From Mycobacterium sp. Aquia_213 (GTDB lineage: Bacteria > Actinomycetota > Actinomycetes > Mycobacteriales > Mycobacteriaceae), in assembly GCF_026625985.1 (NCBI RefSeq), contig NZ_CP113116.1, positions 4,650,001 to 4,714,000 on the forward strand: a DNA stretch of 64,000 nucleotides, read 5' to 3'. The position numbers were made by a program, and so were the translations under genes. The notes below the pieces were generated by a model, which had not been told where the DNA came from, did not search any database, and saw only the letters and a program-made list of their open reading frames with translations. Position 1 is the stretch's first letter, and each line of letters begins with the position of its first letter. Positions 36,189-45,142 of this stretch are shown here, piece after piece.

Positions 36189-37214
36189 TCAACCCGCCAG
36201 TTCTTGCACGATGTCGGTGGCCGAACCCGTTCGAACGTTGCGGAACGCCGCACCCGTCCACATACCGACGCCGTGCGGGTCGCCCAGCTTCACCGCGGCC
36301 GCCTGGACGGGGCCGGTGATCATGGCGGCCTGGGGGAACCCGAACACCGAGTGGGTGTCGTGCTGGTCGATGAATCGGTTGCGCAACGCGCGCGCATACC
36401 GTCCGGTGAACGCTCGCGTCACCACGGTTTCGCTGAACTGTGGATCGCGCAATGCCGCACGGTGCACCGGGTTTGTTCCGGCTTCGTCGGCCAGCAAGAA
36501 CGCGGTGCCGACTTGCGCCGCAGCCGCACCTGCATCCCGCGCCCGGCGCACGGCCTCGGGAGTCCCCAGTCCTCCGGCCGCGACGACAGGACAGTCGAAA
36601 CAGGCAACCAGGGCCGAGACCAGGTCGTCGAGAGGGTCGGCCGGGGGTGGAGCGATCGGGTCGAAGGTGGCCCGATGCCCACCCGCGTCGGGGCCCTGCG
36701 CCACCACTGCGCTCACGCCAAAGCTGACTGCGATCAGCGCTTCTCGCACGGTGGTCACCGTCGCGAGGGTCAGGATGCCGGCATCGCTGAGTCGGATGCA
36801 CGCGGCTTCGCTCGGCGGGCCGAAGGTGAAGGAAACCACTTCCGGTCGCAGATCGCACACCACGTCGAGCTTCGCCGCGTACTCGTCGTCATCGTCATGC
36901 GGCTCGCCCAGCGCAACGCCGTAGTGTTGCGCCTCGTCCTCGAGGGCGGCCGCGAACGTGCGCAGTTCGTCGACGGTGGCCACCCGAGCCTGGGGCACAA
37001 AGAGATTCACTCCCAGTGGGCCTGACGTGAGCCTGCGTGCGGCGAGGATCGAGTCGGCCAATTCTTCGGCGGATACCATGGCCCCCGCGAGAAATCCCAG
37101 GCCGCCGCCGTTGGATATGGCGGCCGCCAACGCCGGCGTCGACGGCCCACCCGCCATGGGTGCGCCGAGAACCCGAACACTCAAATCCCCCAACGCAAAT
37201 CGATCAAACATCAC
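36189..37214 (-). CDS. nitronate monooxygenase / 2-nitropropane dioxygenase family protein
   Basis: This 341-aa FMN protein with a TIM-barrel has the family elements APMAGGPSTPALAAAISNGGGLGFLAGAM, then GVNLFVPQ, AVVAQGPDAGGHRATFD and PVVAAGGLGTPEAVRRARDAGAAAAQVGTAFLL. The ADAGGH-type motif carries the catalytic histidine. These enzymes oxidise propionate-3-nitronate and related alkyl nitronates, or act as enoyl reductase-like FMN proteins. Its start overlaps the Crp gene stop by 11 bases. In mycobacteria such genes often accompany acyl-CoA or steroid catabolism, and here it sits inside a four-gene oxidative array. Confidence 0.88.
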   Translation of the reverse strand: MMFDRFALGDLSVRVLGAPMAGGPSTPALAAAISNGGGLGFLAGAMVSAEELADSILAARRLTSGPLGVNLFVPQARVATVDELRTFAAALEDEAQHYGVALGEPHDDDDEYAAKLDVVCDLRPEVVSFTFGPPSEAACIRLSDAGILTLATVTTVREALIAVSFGVSAVVAQGPDAGGHRATFDPIAPPPADPLDDLVSALVACFDCPVVAAGGLGTPEAVRRARDAGAAAAQVGTAFLLADEAGTNPVHRAALRDPQFSETVVTRAFTGRYARALRNRFIDQHDTHSVFGFPQAAMITGPVQAAAVKLGDPHGVGMWTGAAFRNVRTGSATDIVQELAG

Positions 37215-38052
37215 AAACCTCCCCCATACTTACCTGCCGTAACTGACTGAGGGCGTGCCCGTCGACGATGACGATGCTGTCGTCCTCAAGGCGGATCCAG
37301 CCATTGGCCTCGAATCCACGTAACGTCGCGCCGATTGTCTCCGGATCAACGCCCGCGAGCTGCGAGAATTCGTCCGCGGTGAGATCGTGCACCACTCGCA
37401 CTGCATCACCTTCCTGTTGGCCAAATCGCTTCCTCAGCAACAACAGCCGGCTCGCAATGCGACCCTGCGCGTCGGCGAACCCGAAGTCGACCAGTGAGTT
37501 CGTCATCGCCTTCACCCACCGCGCGAACAGACGCAGCACCTGGTCGCACACCTCCGGGCGTTCGACCACCCACGTCAGCAGCTGATCACGGGCAATCGGC
37601 ACCGCGAGAACTTCGGTGAGCGTGGTCATCCGCATGTCTTGCGGTCCTGGGTCGAAAAGTGTGATGGCACCGAATATTTCCGATGGCCCCAGAATCTTCA
37701 GCACGATCTCTCCACCGCCGTAACGCTGGCAGGAGACCTTGACCTTCCCGGCGATGATCACATAAACGTAGCCCCCGAAGTCACTTTGAGCGCCCATCAC
37801 GCGCCCGGATGAGAAGCGCTCGGGATGCAGCTCCTTGGACAGGGCGGTGACCACTTCGGGACTAGTCCTGCTGAATATTCCGGACGCGATCAGCGCCCGT
37901 TGTGCGTCGCTTTGTGCCTGATGTGACGTCGCGGCTGCATGCTCGGCAGTGGTTAACGTCGCCGCGCTCAACGCCTTTCCGTCGTGGCGCTGCTTGCCGA
38001 AGGTCAGCCCGATGGGACTCGTCGTCTCCCACCACAACAACGCCACCACCAT
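37204..38052 (-). CDS. Crp/Fnr-family transcriptional regulator
   Basis: The core resembles the mycobacterial cAMP receptor Rv3676/GlxR group: RALIASGIFSRTSPEVVTALSKELHPERF, a beta-roll (YVIIAGKVKV, FGAITLFDPGPQDMRMTTLTEVLAV), the dimer helix and a winged helix near the C-terminus (DLTADEFSQLAGVDPETIGATLRGFEANGWIRLE). The start is unclear: ATG 38052 gives 282 aa, GTG 38091 would add a hydrophobic stretch (ALTPILMVVALLWW) that could anchor the protein, and neither has an SD. The stretch before residue about 75 lacks any Crp feature. Its 3' end overlaps the nitronate monooxygenase gene, so it probably controls the array. The effector is unknown. Confidence 0.75.
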   Translation of the reverse strand: MVVALLWWETTSPIGLTFGKQRHDGKALSAATLTTAEHAAATSHQAQSDAQRALIASGIFSRTSPEVVTALSKELHPERFSSGRVMGAQSDFGGYVYVIIAGKVKVSCQRYGGGEIVLKILGPSEIFGAITLFDPGPQDMRMTTLTEVLAVPIARDQLLTWVVERPEVCDQVLRLFARWVKAMTNSLVDFGFADAQGRIASRLLLLRKRFGQQEGDAVRVVHDLTADEFSQLAGVDPETIGATLRGFEANGWIRLEDDSIVIVDGHALSQLRQVSMGEVCDV

Positions 38053-38101
38053 CAGGATGGGCGTGAGGGCGATCGCGGGGGGACTATGCACGGCGTTAAC
38101 G

Positions 38102-38410
38102 CTATGCGGGCCAAGGCAAACGGAGTAGCCACTGCACGCGGCCTGTTGGCCAGATTGCGTAGCGGACTCGCGATACCCGGCACACGTGCGGCAAACCGCC
38201 GTTGACCCACACGTCGTCGTGAAAATCAATGTCCAGCACGGTAATCGGGCCGAGTCGACCCACCCGGTGCCTGAATGAAAACGGGTCGGCGTCGACGGTC
38301 GGCCCGATGTCGGGCCACCAGCGACAGGGCGACTCCGGCCGGCCTGTGCGCAGCGCGGCGAAGTCGTCCAACGACCGCACCGCGACCCAGGCGCTGTCCT
38401 TTGCCGTCAC
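38102..38410 (-). pseudogene. truncated paralog of the AraC sensor domain
   Basis: The 102-aa frame begins at GTG 38410, overlapping the AraC stop by 4 bases (GTGA). Its residues 1-70 repeat the N-terminal ligand domain of that AraC protein: WxP-type AVRSLDDFAALRTG, then DADPFSFRHRVGRLGPITVLDI compares with SDPDSFSLCHRVGRIGPATVSEV upstream. After about residue 75 similarity ends and the frame stops at 38102. No helix-turn-helix follows. It looks like the remnant of a tandem duplication, though a stand-alone sensor domain cannot be excluded. Confidence 0.6.
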
Positions 38411-39429
38411 CTGACGTGCACCCGTTCGTCTACGGTGAGGCGGTGGAACGTCCTGCGGCGCAACGTCTCCGTCGGCGTCTCGCGGTAGCGGGCGGAGTGC
38501 GCCGCGGCGAACCTGCCGAGATTGGTGAAGCCCCATCGGTACGCGACCGAAGCCACGGTCACCTGCGACGGGTCCGACCGCAACAGCGCCTGGTGCGCTC
38601 GCCGCAGCCGTACCTCGCGCAGATAAGCCATCGGCGAGGTATCCAGGTGACGCTGAAATCCCTGCTGCAGCGTGCGGACACTGATGTGAGTGCGGGTCGC
38701 GATCGAGGTCAACGTCAGTGGCAGATGCGCTTCTTCTTCGATGATTTCGATCGCGGACCGGATCGCGCGAGGTGCGAACAGCCGCACGTCTTTGGCAAGG
38801 GCGTCGCGATGGGGATGATCGGCGGCGAGCAGGAACCCGCGGACCAGGCTGTCGACGAACGGCAATCCGACCAGCGGTTGATTCAGCACGCTGTCGGGCC
38901 GGAAGACCTGGTCCCTGAACAGCGCCACCATGTTGATCCAGCTTCGGGTCGCGGCCGAATCGGAGGGCATGACGGGCGAGAAGTCTGGCTGGGACATCAC
39001 CTGCCAGCCGAGTGCGTCGCTGAGCGCATCGTCGACGGCGGACCGGTCGAGTTTGAAAGAGAGGAATCTGCTTCCGGCGCTCCACTTTCCCCCGGCACGA
39101 CCCTGCGGGGGGTACACGGTGGCCGCCCCGGGTCCAACCGTGAGAGAAAGACCCCGGCATACCCCGTGGGCGTGGCCCGCCCGCAGCACCACGGTTCGAT
39201 AGGCTCCGCACACCTCGCCGGCATCCAGCGCCATATCGGCCCCGAGGGCGACTTCGGACACGGTTGCCGGACCGATACGTCCGACCCGATGGCACAGTGA
39301 AAACGAGTCGGGATCGCTCAACAGGCGCATGTGGAGCCGACCGCAGCACACCAGGGCAAAGTCTTCGAACGTCTTGGCAGGCTTCCAGATATGCGCATCC
39401 GAAGCGTCCGCTGTCGGTAATTCGGTCAC
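38407..39429 (-). CDS. AraC-family transcriptional regulator
   Basis: From GTG 39429, with a strong GGAGGGAGG 7-14 bases upstream, the protein is 340 aa. The N-terminal half is a cupin-like sensor of the AraC_binding_2 type (RVGRIGPATVSEVALGAD, AYRTVVLRAGHAHGVCRG). The C-terminal half carries two helix-turn-helix motifs (LTLTSIATRTHISVRTLQQGFQRHLDTSPMAYLREVRLRRAHQAL, then ASVAYRWGFTNLGRFAAAHSARYRETPTETLRRR). Related proteins regulate catabolic genes for aromatic or steroid compounds. The frame to 39552 without SD is not used. It heads a minus-strand series with overlapping ends down to the GMC oxidoreductase. Confidence 0.88.
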   Translation of the reverse strand: MTELPTADASDAHIWKPAKTFEDFALVCCGRLHMRLLSDPDSFSLCHRVGRIGPATVSEVALGADMALDAGEVCGAYRTVVLRAGHAHGVCRGLSLTVGPGAATVYPPQGRAGGKWSAGSRFLSFKLDRSAVDDALSDALGWQVMSQPDFSPVMPSDSAATRSWINMVALFRDQVFRPDSVLNQPLVGLPFVDSLVRGFLLAADHPHRDALAKDVRLFAPRAIRSAIEIIEEEAHLPLTLTSIATRTHISVRTLQQGFQRHLDTSPMAYLREVRLRRAHQALLRSDPSQVTVASVAYRWGFTNLGRFAAAHSARYRETPTETLRRRTFHRLTVDERVHVR

Positions 39430-39829
39430 TCGGTCGCCTCCCTCCAGCAATCCACCGATGCCCCTTCCGCACCCGTGTGCCAACAAGTTAACGTTGCTGA
39501 CCAAGGTCGCGCCATGCCGCGCTGGTGGCCGTGCGCAATCCGGATAATCCACTACGCAATTAGGCTAGCCCCGCTGCGGGCACATCCCTACGGTCTAGCG
39601 TGGGTATCGTGGCCAGCGATGCCGTCGACGAAACCGGAAGTGTGCCTATGATCCGCGCTGAATCAGTTCCTGTTCAGCGCTTTTCGGATCACCAGCTCGC
39701 CGCGTTGGATGCCCGGCTGGACGGTGACATCGTGCACTGTCGGCACCTGAAATATCGGAACCCGGCGTCACAACCCAATAATTGTTCCCGACAAGATGAT
39801 TGAACGGCATAGCTGACGTGCACCTGGGC
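39430..39829. other. 400-bp interval between AraC and O-methyltransferase genes
   Basis: It is the divergent promoter region of the AraC gene (minus) and the O-methyltransferase gene (plus). A 67-codon open frame at 39600-39803 has neither SD nor family features and is not called. A GCGGGG/CCCCGC-like stretch at about 39570 is the only visible symmetry. AT content is raised near 39770-39800, where the methyltransferase promoter could lie. Confidence 0.5.
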
Positions 39830-40858
39830 ATGATCCCGGACGACCCGGCCGAATGGAAGGCTCTGGCGTCACGACAACTACCGTTGCCATTCTTCGAAAC
39901 CCACTTCGCATTAGGCCGTGCACGCGCAATCATGGCGGCAACCAAACTCGGCGTGTTCGAGTCATTGAGCCGGCAGTCCGCGACGCCCGTCGAAATCGCC
40001 GAGCGCTGCGGAACCGATGCGGTGGCAACGCAGAAGCTGCTGGTTGCCCTCGCCGGGTCCGACTACCTGCTGTACCGCGATGGCCGGTATGCGCTGACGC
40101 CGACCGCGCGCACCTGGCTGCTTTCGGAAAGCCCCTGCTCGGTGGTCGATGCGGTGCTCTTCGCGTTCGACGAGTGGGAGCTCATGATGCACGTCGAAGA
40201 CTATGTGCGTACCGGTATCCCCCTCGAGTTGCACCAGACCATGACCGGCGTGCAGTGGAATCACTACCTGCGGTCCATGCGGGCACTGGCCGCCCTGACG
40301 GCGCACGAAGTCGCGCAGTTCATCCCGGTACCGGGCGGTGCGACCGACATGATCGACGTCGGCGGCGCGCACGGGCATTACTCGGTTGCCTTGTGCCGGC
40401 GCCATTCCCAGCTCCGTTCGGTGGTTCTGGACTTGCCCGATGCCGTCAGAGCCGCGGCGCCGCTGCTGGCCACCGAGAACATGGGCGCTCGCGTCGTCCA
40501 TCTCGAAGCTGACGCGCTGACGCATGATTTCGGTGTCAAGACCTACGACGTGGTGCTGTTGTGCAATCTCGCACACCACTTCAGTGCCACCGAGAATGCG
40601 CTGCTGTTCCGGCGCCTGGGGCAGGCCTTGCGGCCACGCGGCGTCTTCGCGGTGATCGAACCCCTGCACCTCGAAACAGGTGATGGTGCAAGCCAATTCG
40701 CTGCACTGAACGAGCTGTACTTTGGAGTGACCCGCTCCGGGGCATGGACACCGCGTGACACCGCGAGCTGGCAGCGTGCTGCTGGATTGCAGCCCGCGGC
40801 CGAACCGATCACGCTGAGCGACGGCGATGTCGGCTTACAGATCGCGACGAAAATCTAG
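39830..40858 (+). CDS. SAM-dependent O-methyltransferase (dimerisation domain plus Methyltransf_2)
   Basis: This 342-aa protein starts with a winged-helix dimerisation domain (LPFFETHFALGRARAIMAATKLGVFESLSRQSATPVEIAERCGTDAVATQKLLVALAG). The Rossmann methyltransferase domain follows: SAM motif DVGGAHGHYSVALCRRH, then VVHLEADALTH, LLCNLAHHFSATENALLFRRLG and RPRGVFAVIEPLHLE. The family methylates hydroxyls of phenolic or polyketide-like compounds. Start is unresolved among ATG 39830, GTG 39818 and TTG 39800; none has an SD. It is convergent with lpqB (3-bp gap). No biosynthetic partners are close, so the substrate is unknown. Confidence 0.85.
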   Translation: MIPDDPAEWKALASRQLPLPFFETHFALGRARAIMAATKLGVFESLSRQSATPVEIAERCGTDAVATQKLLVALAGSDYLLYRDGRYALTPTARTWLLSESPCSVVDAVLFAFDEWELMMHVEDYVRTGIPLELHQTMTGVQWNHYLRSMRALAALTAHEVAQFIPVPGGATDMIDVGGAHGHYSVALCRRHSQLRSVVLDLPDAVRAAAPLLATENMGARVVHLEADALTHDFGVKTYDVVLLCNLAHHFSATENALLFRRLGQALRPRGVFAVIEPLHLETGDGASQFAALNELYFGVTRSGAWTPRDTASWQRAAGLQPAAEPITLSDGDVGLQIATKI

Positions 40859-40861
40859 CGG

Positions 40862-42616
40862 CTAGCCCGGCAGCACCGGAACGGCGCCACCGGTCATCAA
40901 GCCCGGCACGTCCGACCACGTCTGCTGACTTTCCGGCGCGGACGCCGAATACTGCAGCACGCCTTGCGGAGCCGCAACGTAGACGGTCGACGGGTTGGCC
41001 GCGATCGCGGTCAGCGGAATCTGCAAACCGTGCGCGGGGGCGTCGGAGTTCACCCCGTCGAGGTTCACGTACGAGACCGGATGCGCGAGGTCATTGCGGG
41101 TCACCACCATGTCGTCGCCGGTGCGCCAGTACAGGGACACCACCGTATTGCCCAGCCCGAAACCCAACCGCCGGGGATAGGTCAGCGCATACTGCCCGGC
41201 CTGCGTCTGCTCCACACCGGCGAGAATGACCTCGCCGCCGATCACCATCGCGGCCCGCGTGCCGTCACGGGACAGCTGCAGGTCGGTGATCGGCCCCGGG
41301 AACTTGCTCGCCAGCGCCCCGGAATCGACCGGGAGGCGCGCGGGCTGCCCCGATGCCGGTTCCTGGATGGCCCGCAGCACGTTATTGCCGTCCACCACCA
41401 GCCAGACCGCGTCGTCGAGCGCCCAGCTGGGACGCGACAGGCTGTGCCCGTCGGCAGATTGGACCGCCTCGCCGCCGAGATCACCGATCCACAGCGACTC
41501 CGCCATGTCCGGGGCGCCGCGGTGCAGGGTCACGACGGAGGCCACCTGGCGCCCACTGCGGGACAACGCGGCCAGCGTCTGGTCGCCCATCCGGCCGAAC
41601 GCGCCGGGCACCGTGCTGGTCCGCTGCCCGTCCAGGCCGACCAGCGATCCGTTGATCAGGGCGTGCAGCCCCGCGCCGGCGCCGTCGGCCACGCCCGGGT
41701 CGGTGGCGGCGACATCGGAGGTGGTCCACCCTTCGGCGAACCTGTCATCCAGCGGCGCCCCGTCGGCGTTGATCACATACGGGCCTCTGATGTCGGCTCT
41801 GGCCAGCGTCCAAATGATCTGTGCGGCAAGCAATTGCCTACTGTGCGGATCGGTGGTGGAGAGCTTCTGCAAATCGATGCGCGCACCGCCGTAGCCTCGC
41901 CCGATCCCGTTCTTGCCACCGTCGGCCCGGGTCACCGGCCCGCGCAGGCGCAGCGGCGGGGCGAGCAGGTTGCGAACCGTGTGTCCCATCTCGGGCCGGG
42001 GTCCGGCCAATAGCTTGGACATGAGTTCGGTGGGCAGCTGATCGTGGTCGGAGACCGCGACATAGCGCGGGTCGGGCACCACCGTCTTACCGGTCGGGTC
42101 GGCGAAGTACAGCGTGTTGCGCTTGTAGGTGGCCTGAAACTGTTGCCAGTCCAGGAAAACACCGTTGGGCAGCTTGTCGATTCGCCAGCCGCCGGATGTC
42201 TTGACCAGCTCGATCGCGCCCGGGTCGGGCAGCACACCCTCGGCCGTTTCAAACACCCCGATGTCGGACAGCGAGCCCAGGATGTCGGCCCGCATCGTCG
42301 CCGAAACCCGTTCGGCACCACGGGTTTCGACGAACACCACGTGGTCGATCAGCAGGGCGCTACCGGCGTCGTCCCAGCCATTGGATGCCGACTGGGTGAG
42401 GAACTGCCGCGCCGCCAGGTGCCGGTTGGCCGGATCGGCGGTGGCCTTGAGGAATTCGCGGAGCAACACGTCGGGATCCATGCCGGGGGTCGGCTTGGGC
42501 AGGTTCGACGGTGCGGGTCGCTCGACGGTGCCGATGGCCTGCGGCGCCGACGTGCTGGGAACCCCCGCACAGCCGGCCAGCAGCACCGCCAGCAGCGCGA
42601 CCAGCAGCCTCCGCAT
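40862..42616 (-). CDS. lpqB: lipoprotein LpqB, partner of MtrAB
   Basis: This 584-aa lipoprotein has signal MRRLLVALLAVLLAGC with the lipobox LAGC (lipidated Cys16), then GVPSTSAPQAIGTVERPAPSNLPKP. The extracytoplasmic part has an N-terminal GerMN-like domain and a beta-propeller-like C-terminal half with repeated GPxxD-type strands (VTDLQLSRDGTRAAMVIGGEVILAG-like segment near residue 460). LpqB binds the MtrB sensor extracellularly and modulates MtrA phosphorylation, affecting cell division. The start ATG 42616 shares bases with the MtrB stop (TGATG); a GTG three bases earlier is equivalent. It matches Rv3244c. Confidence 0.95.
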   Translation of the reverse strand: MRRLLVALLAVLLAGCAGVPSTSAPQAIGTVERPAPSNLPKPTPGMDPDVLLREFLKATADPANRHLAARQFLTQSASNGWDDAGSALLIDHVVFVETRGAERVSATMRADILGSLSDIGVFETAEGVLPDPGAIELVKTSGGWRIDKLPNGVFLDWQQFQATYKRNTLYFADPTGKTVVPDPRYVAVSDHDQLPTELMSKLLAGPRPEMGHTVRNLLAPPLRLRGPVTRADGGKNGIGRGYGGARIDLQKLSTTDPHSRQLLAAQIIWTLARADIRGPYVINADGAPLDDRFAEGWTTSDVAATDPGVADGAGAGLHALINGSLVGLDGQRTSTVPGAFGRMGDQTLAALSRSGRQVASVVTLHRGAPDMAESLWIGDLGGEAVQSADGHSLSRPSWALDDAVWLVVDGNNVLRAIQEPASGQPARLPVDSGALASKFPGPITDLQLSRDGTRAAMVIGGEVILAGVEQTQAGQYALTYPRRLGFGLGNTVVSLYWRTGDDMVVTRNDLAHPVSYVNLDGVNSDAPAHGLQIPLTAIAANPSTVYVAAPQGVLQYSASAPESQQTWSDVPGLMTGGAVPVLPG

Positions 42617-44304
42617 CACAGGCTCCGCTCGGCGTGCTCATGTTGGCGGGGCCGCTCGTTGCCCGCCGGCCCCGGCGCCCCGGCCGGCGGCGCCGGCTGC
42701 GGGATCGGTTTCATCGGCAACGGGCTGGTGGTGACCTTGTGGCCACGGATCAACGGAAGCGTCAGTCGGAAGCAGGCGCCCTGACCGGGCTCACCCCACG
42801 CCTCCAGCCGGCCCTGGTGCAGGCGCGCATCCTCGACGCTGATCGCCAAGCCCAGCCCGGTCCCGCCGGAGCGTCGCACCCGCGACGGGTCCGAGCGCCA
42901 GAACCTGCTGAACACCAGCTTCTCCTCGCCGGGCCGCAAACCCACCCCGTAGTCGCGGACCGTGACGGCGACGGTGTCCTCGTCGACGCCCATCCGGATC
43001 CGCACCGGTTTGTGCTCGGCATGGTCGATGGCGTTGGCGATCAGGTTGCGCAGGATCCGCTCCACCCGCCGCGGATCGACCTCGGCGATCACCTCTTCGT
43101 CGGGCATGTCCACGACCAGCTCGATGCCGGCGTCCTCGGCGAGGTGGCCGACGTTACCCAGCGCTTTCTGCACGGTCGTGCGCAAGTCGACCGCCTCCAC
43201 GGACAACTCGGCCACACCGGCGTCGTGCCGGGAGATTTCCAGCAGATCGGACAGCAGCGACTCGAACCGATCGAGTTCGTTGACCATCAGTTCGGTGGAT
43301 CGGCGCAGGGTGGGGTCGAGATCTTCACTGTGGTCATAGATCAGGTCGGCGGCCATCCGCACCGTGGTCAGCGGCGTGCGAAGTTCGTGGCTGACGTCGG
43401 AGGTGAACCGGCGCTGCAGGTTGCCGAACTCCTCGAGCTGGGTGATCTGCCGCGACAAACTCTCGGCCATGTCGTTGAACGACACCGCCAGCCGGGCCAT
43501 GTCGTCTTCACCGCGCACCGGCATGCGTTCGGACAGATGCCCCTCGGCGAATCGCTCCGCGATCCGCGACGCCGAACGCACCGGCACCACCACCTGCCGC
43601 GATACCAGCAGCGCGATCCCGGCCAGCAACACCAACAGCACCGCGCCACCGGTGATCATCGTGCCGCGCACCAGCGTGATCGTGGCCTGCTCGCTGGCCA
43701 GCGGGAAGATCAGGTACAGCTCCAGGTTGGCCACCTGCGACGACGCCGGCGTGCCGACGATCAGCGCCGGACCCGAAAAACCTTCGGTGTGCACGGTGGC
43801 GTACTGGTAGGCCGCCTGCCCCGCCTTGACGAAGCCGCGCAACGAGGCGGGCACCTGGTCGACCGGTCCGGCGGCCGTCGCGGCGCGCGGGCCGTCGCCC
43901 GGCACCATCAGCACCGCGTCGAACGCACCGGCGAGGCCGGGTCCCGACGACGGATCGGTTTTCGACGTGAGCGTGTTGCGGGCCAACTGCAAGCTGCTGT
44001 CCAGCGAGCGTGTCTCCTCGCCGTTGACGATCCCGCCGACAGTCGTGCGCGCCCGTTCGATCTGTTCGGTGCCCGCCTTGACCTTGATGTCAAGAACCCG
44101 GTTGGTGACCTGACTGGTCAGCACGAAGCCGAGCGCCAAGATCACCGTCAACGACAATCCGAGAGTCAATGCGACGACTCGCAGTTGCAGCGAACGGCGC
44201 CAGGCAATGCCGACGGCTCGACTCAACGCACTCATGCCCCGAGTCATGGGGCCGGTGCGCCCCCAGCGGTGACCGTGAATACGTCGCCGCGAACCCCAGA
44301 TCAA
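42616..44304 (-). CDS. mtrB: sensor histidine kinase MtrB
   Basis: This 562-aa membrane kinase has two transmembrane segments (residues about 40-62 and 217-237) framing an extracytoplasmic sensor, a HAMP domain (VSRQVVVPVRSASRIAERFAEGH), the phosphoacceptor His306 in SHELRTPLT, and an ATP-binding domain with N box LRNLIANAIDHAEHKPV and G boxes DYGVGL and GGTGLGLAI. The tail from about 530 is proline-rich, typical of MtrB. It phosphorylates MtrA and localises to the septum. The start is TTG 44304; the ribosome binding site GGAGGAG is provided by a MIRU-like repeat filling the gap after mtrA. It is coupled to lpqB by stop/start overlap. Confidence 0.96.
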   Translation of the reverse strand: MIWGSRRRIHGHRWGRTGPMTRGMSALSRAVGIAWRRSLQLRVVALTLGLSLTVILALGFVLTSQVTNRVLDIKVKAGTEQIERARTTVGGIVNGEETRSLDSSLQLARNTLTSKTDPSSGPGLAGAFDAVLMVPGDGPRAATAAGPVDQVPASLRGFVKAGQAAYQYATVHTEGFSGPALIVGTPASSQVANLELYLIFPLASEQATITLVRGTMITGGAVLLVLLAGIALLVSRQVVVPVRSASRIAERFAEGHLSERMPVRGEDDMARLAVSFNDMAESLSRQITQLEEFGNLQRRFTSDVSHELRTPLTTVRMAADLIYDHSEDLDPTLRRSTELMVNELDRFESLLSDLLEISRHDAGVAELSVEAVDLRTTVQKALGNVGHLAEDAGIELVVDMPDEEVIAEVDPRRVERILRNLIANAIDHAEHKPVRIRMGVDEDTVAVTVRDYGVGLRPGEEKLVFSRFWRSDPSRVRRSGGTGLGLAISVEDARLHQGRLEAWGEPGQGACFRLTLPLIRGHKVTTSPLPMKPIPQPAPPAGAPGPAGNERPRQHEHAERSL

Positions 44305-44353
44305 TCGCGCCGCTCCTCCGCATCGCCACGCTCTGCATCGTCGCCGGCGCGGA
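44305..44353 (-). repeat. MIRU-like repeat between mtrA and mtrB
   Basis: Read on the minus strand, the whole 49-bp gap from the mtrA stop to the mtrB start matches the pattern of mycobacterial interspersed repetitive units. GGCGACGATGCAGAGCGTGG is followed by GATGCGGAGGAGCGGCGC. It contains GGAGGAG at a distance of about 8 bases from the mtrB TTG. A second copy lies at 48024-48068. Confidence 0.8.
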
Positions 44354-45040
44354 TCACGGAGGTCCGGCCTTGTAACCCACTCCTCGAACGGTCAACACCA
44401 CGGTCGGGTTCTCCGGGTCTTTCTCGACCTTGGCCCGCAGACGCTGGACGTGCACGTTCACCAAGCGGGTGTCCGCTGGGTGGCGGTAGCCCCACACCTG
44501 TTCGAGCAGCACATCACGAGTAAACACCTGGCGCGGTTTGCGTGCCAGCGCTACCAGCAGGTCGAACTCCAGCGGGGTCAGCGAGATCTGCTCGCCGTTC
44601 CGAGTGACCTTGTGCGCGGGCACGTCGATCTCGACGTCGGCGATCGAAAGCATCTCGGCGGGCTCGTCGTCATTGCGACGCAACCGCGCCCGCACCCGGG
44701 CGACCAGCTCCTTGGGCTTGAACGGCTTCATGATGTAGTCGTCGGCACCCGACTCCAGGCCGAGCACCACATCCACGGTGTCGGTCTTGGCGGTCAGCAT
44801 CACAATCGGAACGCCGGAATCGGCGCGCAGCACCCGGCACACGTCGATGCCGTTCATGCCCGGCAACATCAGGTCCAGCAGCACCAAGTCGGGCCGCAGC
44901 TCGCGCACCGCGGTCAGAGCCTGCGTGCCATCACCGATGACCGCAGTGTCGAAACCCTCCCCACGAAGAACGATGGTCAGCATCTCCGCAAGCGAAGCGT
45001 CGTCATCGACGACCAAAATCCTTTGCCTCATGGAGTCCAT
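44354..45040 (-). CDS. mtrA: response regulator MtrA
   Basis: This 228-aa OmpR-family regulator has the receiver acidic pocket VDDD (11-14), phosphoacceptor Asp56 in LVLLDLMLPG, the conserved MLTAKT and the Lys of MKPFKPKELVARV. The winged-helix DNA-binding domain contains SLTPLEFDLLVALARKPRQVFTRDVLLEQVWGY and ends TVRGVGYKAG. It controls oriC firing, dnaA, ripA and other division genes in mycobacteria and is essential. ATG 45040 (MDSMRQRILVVDDD) gives the same length as Rv3246c; the longer frame to 45103 is not needed. It is the first gene of the mtrA-mtrB-lpqB operon. Confidence 0.97.
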   Translation of the reverse strand: MDSMRQRILVVDDDASLAEMLTIVLRGEGFDTAVIGDGTQALTAVRELRPDLVLLDLMLPGMNGIDVCRVLRADSGVPIVMLTAKTDTVDVVLGLESGADDYIMKPFKPKELVARVRARLRRNDDEPAEMLSIADVEIDVPAHKVTRNGEQISLTPLEFDLLVALARKPRQVFTRDVLLEQVWGYRHPADTRLVNVHVQRLRAKVEKDPENPTVVLTVRGVGYKAGPP

Positions 45041-45142
45041 GGTGTCACCAGATCGGGACAAAACTCGGGCGCCACACGGGCGTTTCTTCTTGGATAAGGG
45101 CAAATCGTGACAAATTTGTGCTATTCGCGGCCATTTCGGGGC

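Noticed and set aside
38102..39472. A 456-codon minus-strand open frame
   Set aside because: Most of it is the antisense-free shadow of the AraC gene in another frame; only its last 102 codons show AraC-sensor similarity.
39600..39803. A 67-codon frame ending in a TTGA overlap with a possible methyltransferase start
   Set aside because: No SD, no recognisable family, atypical composition for a gene; the overlap is probably chance.
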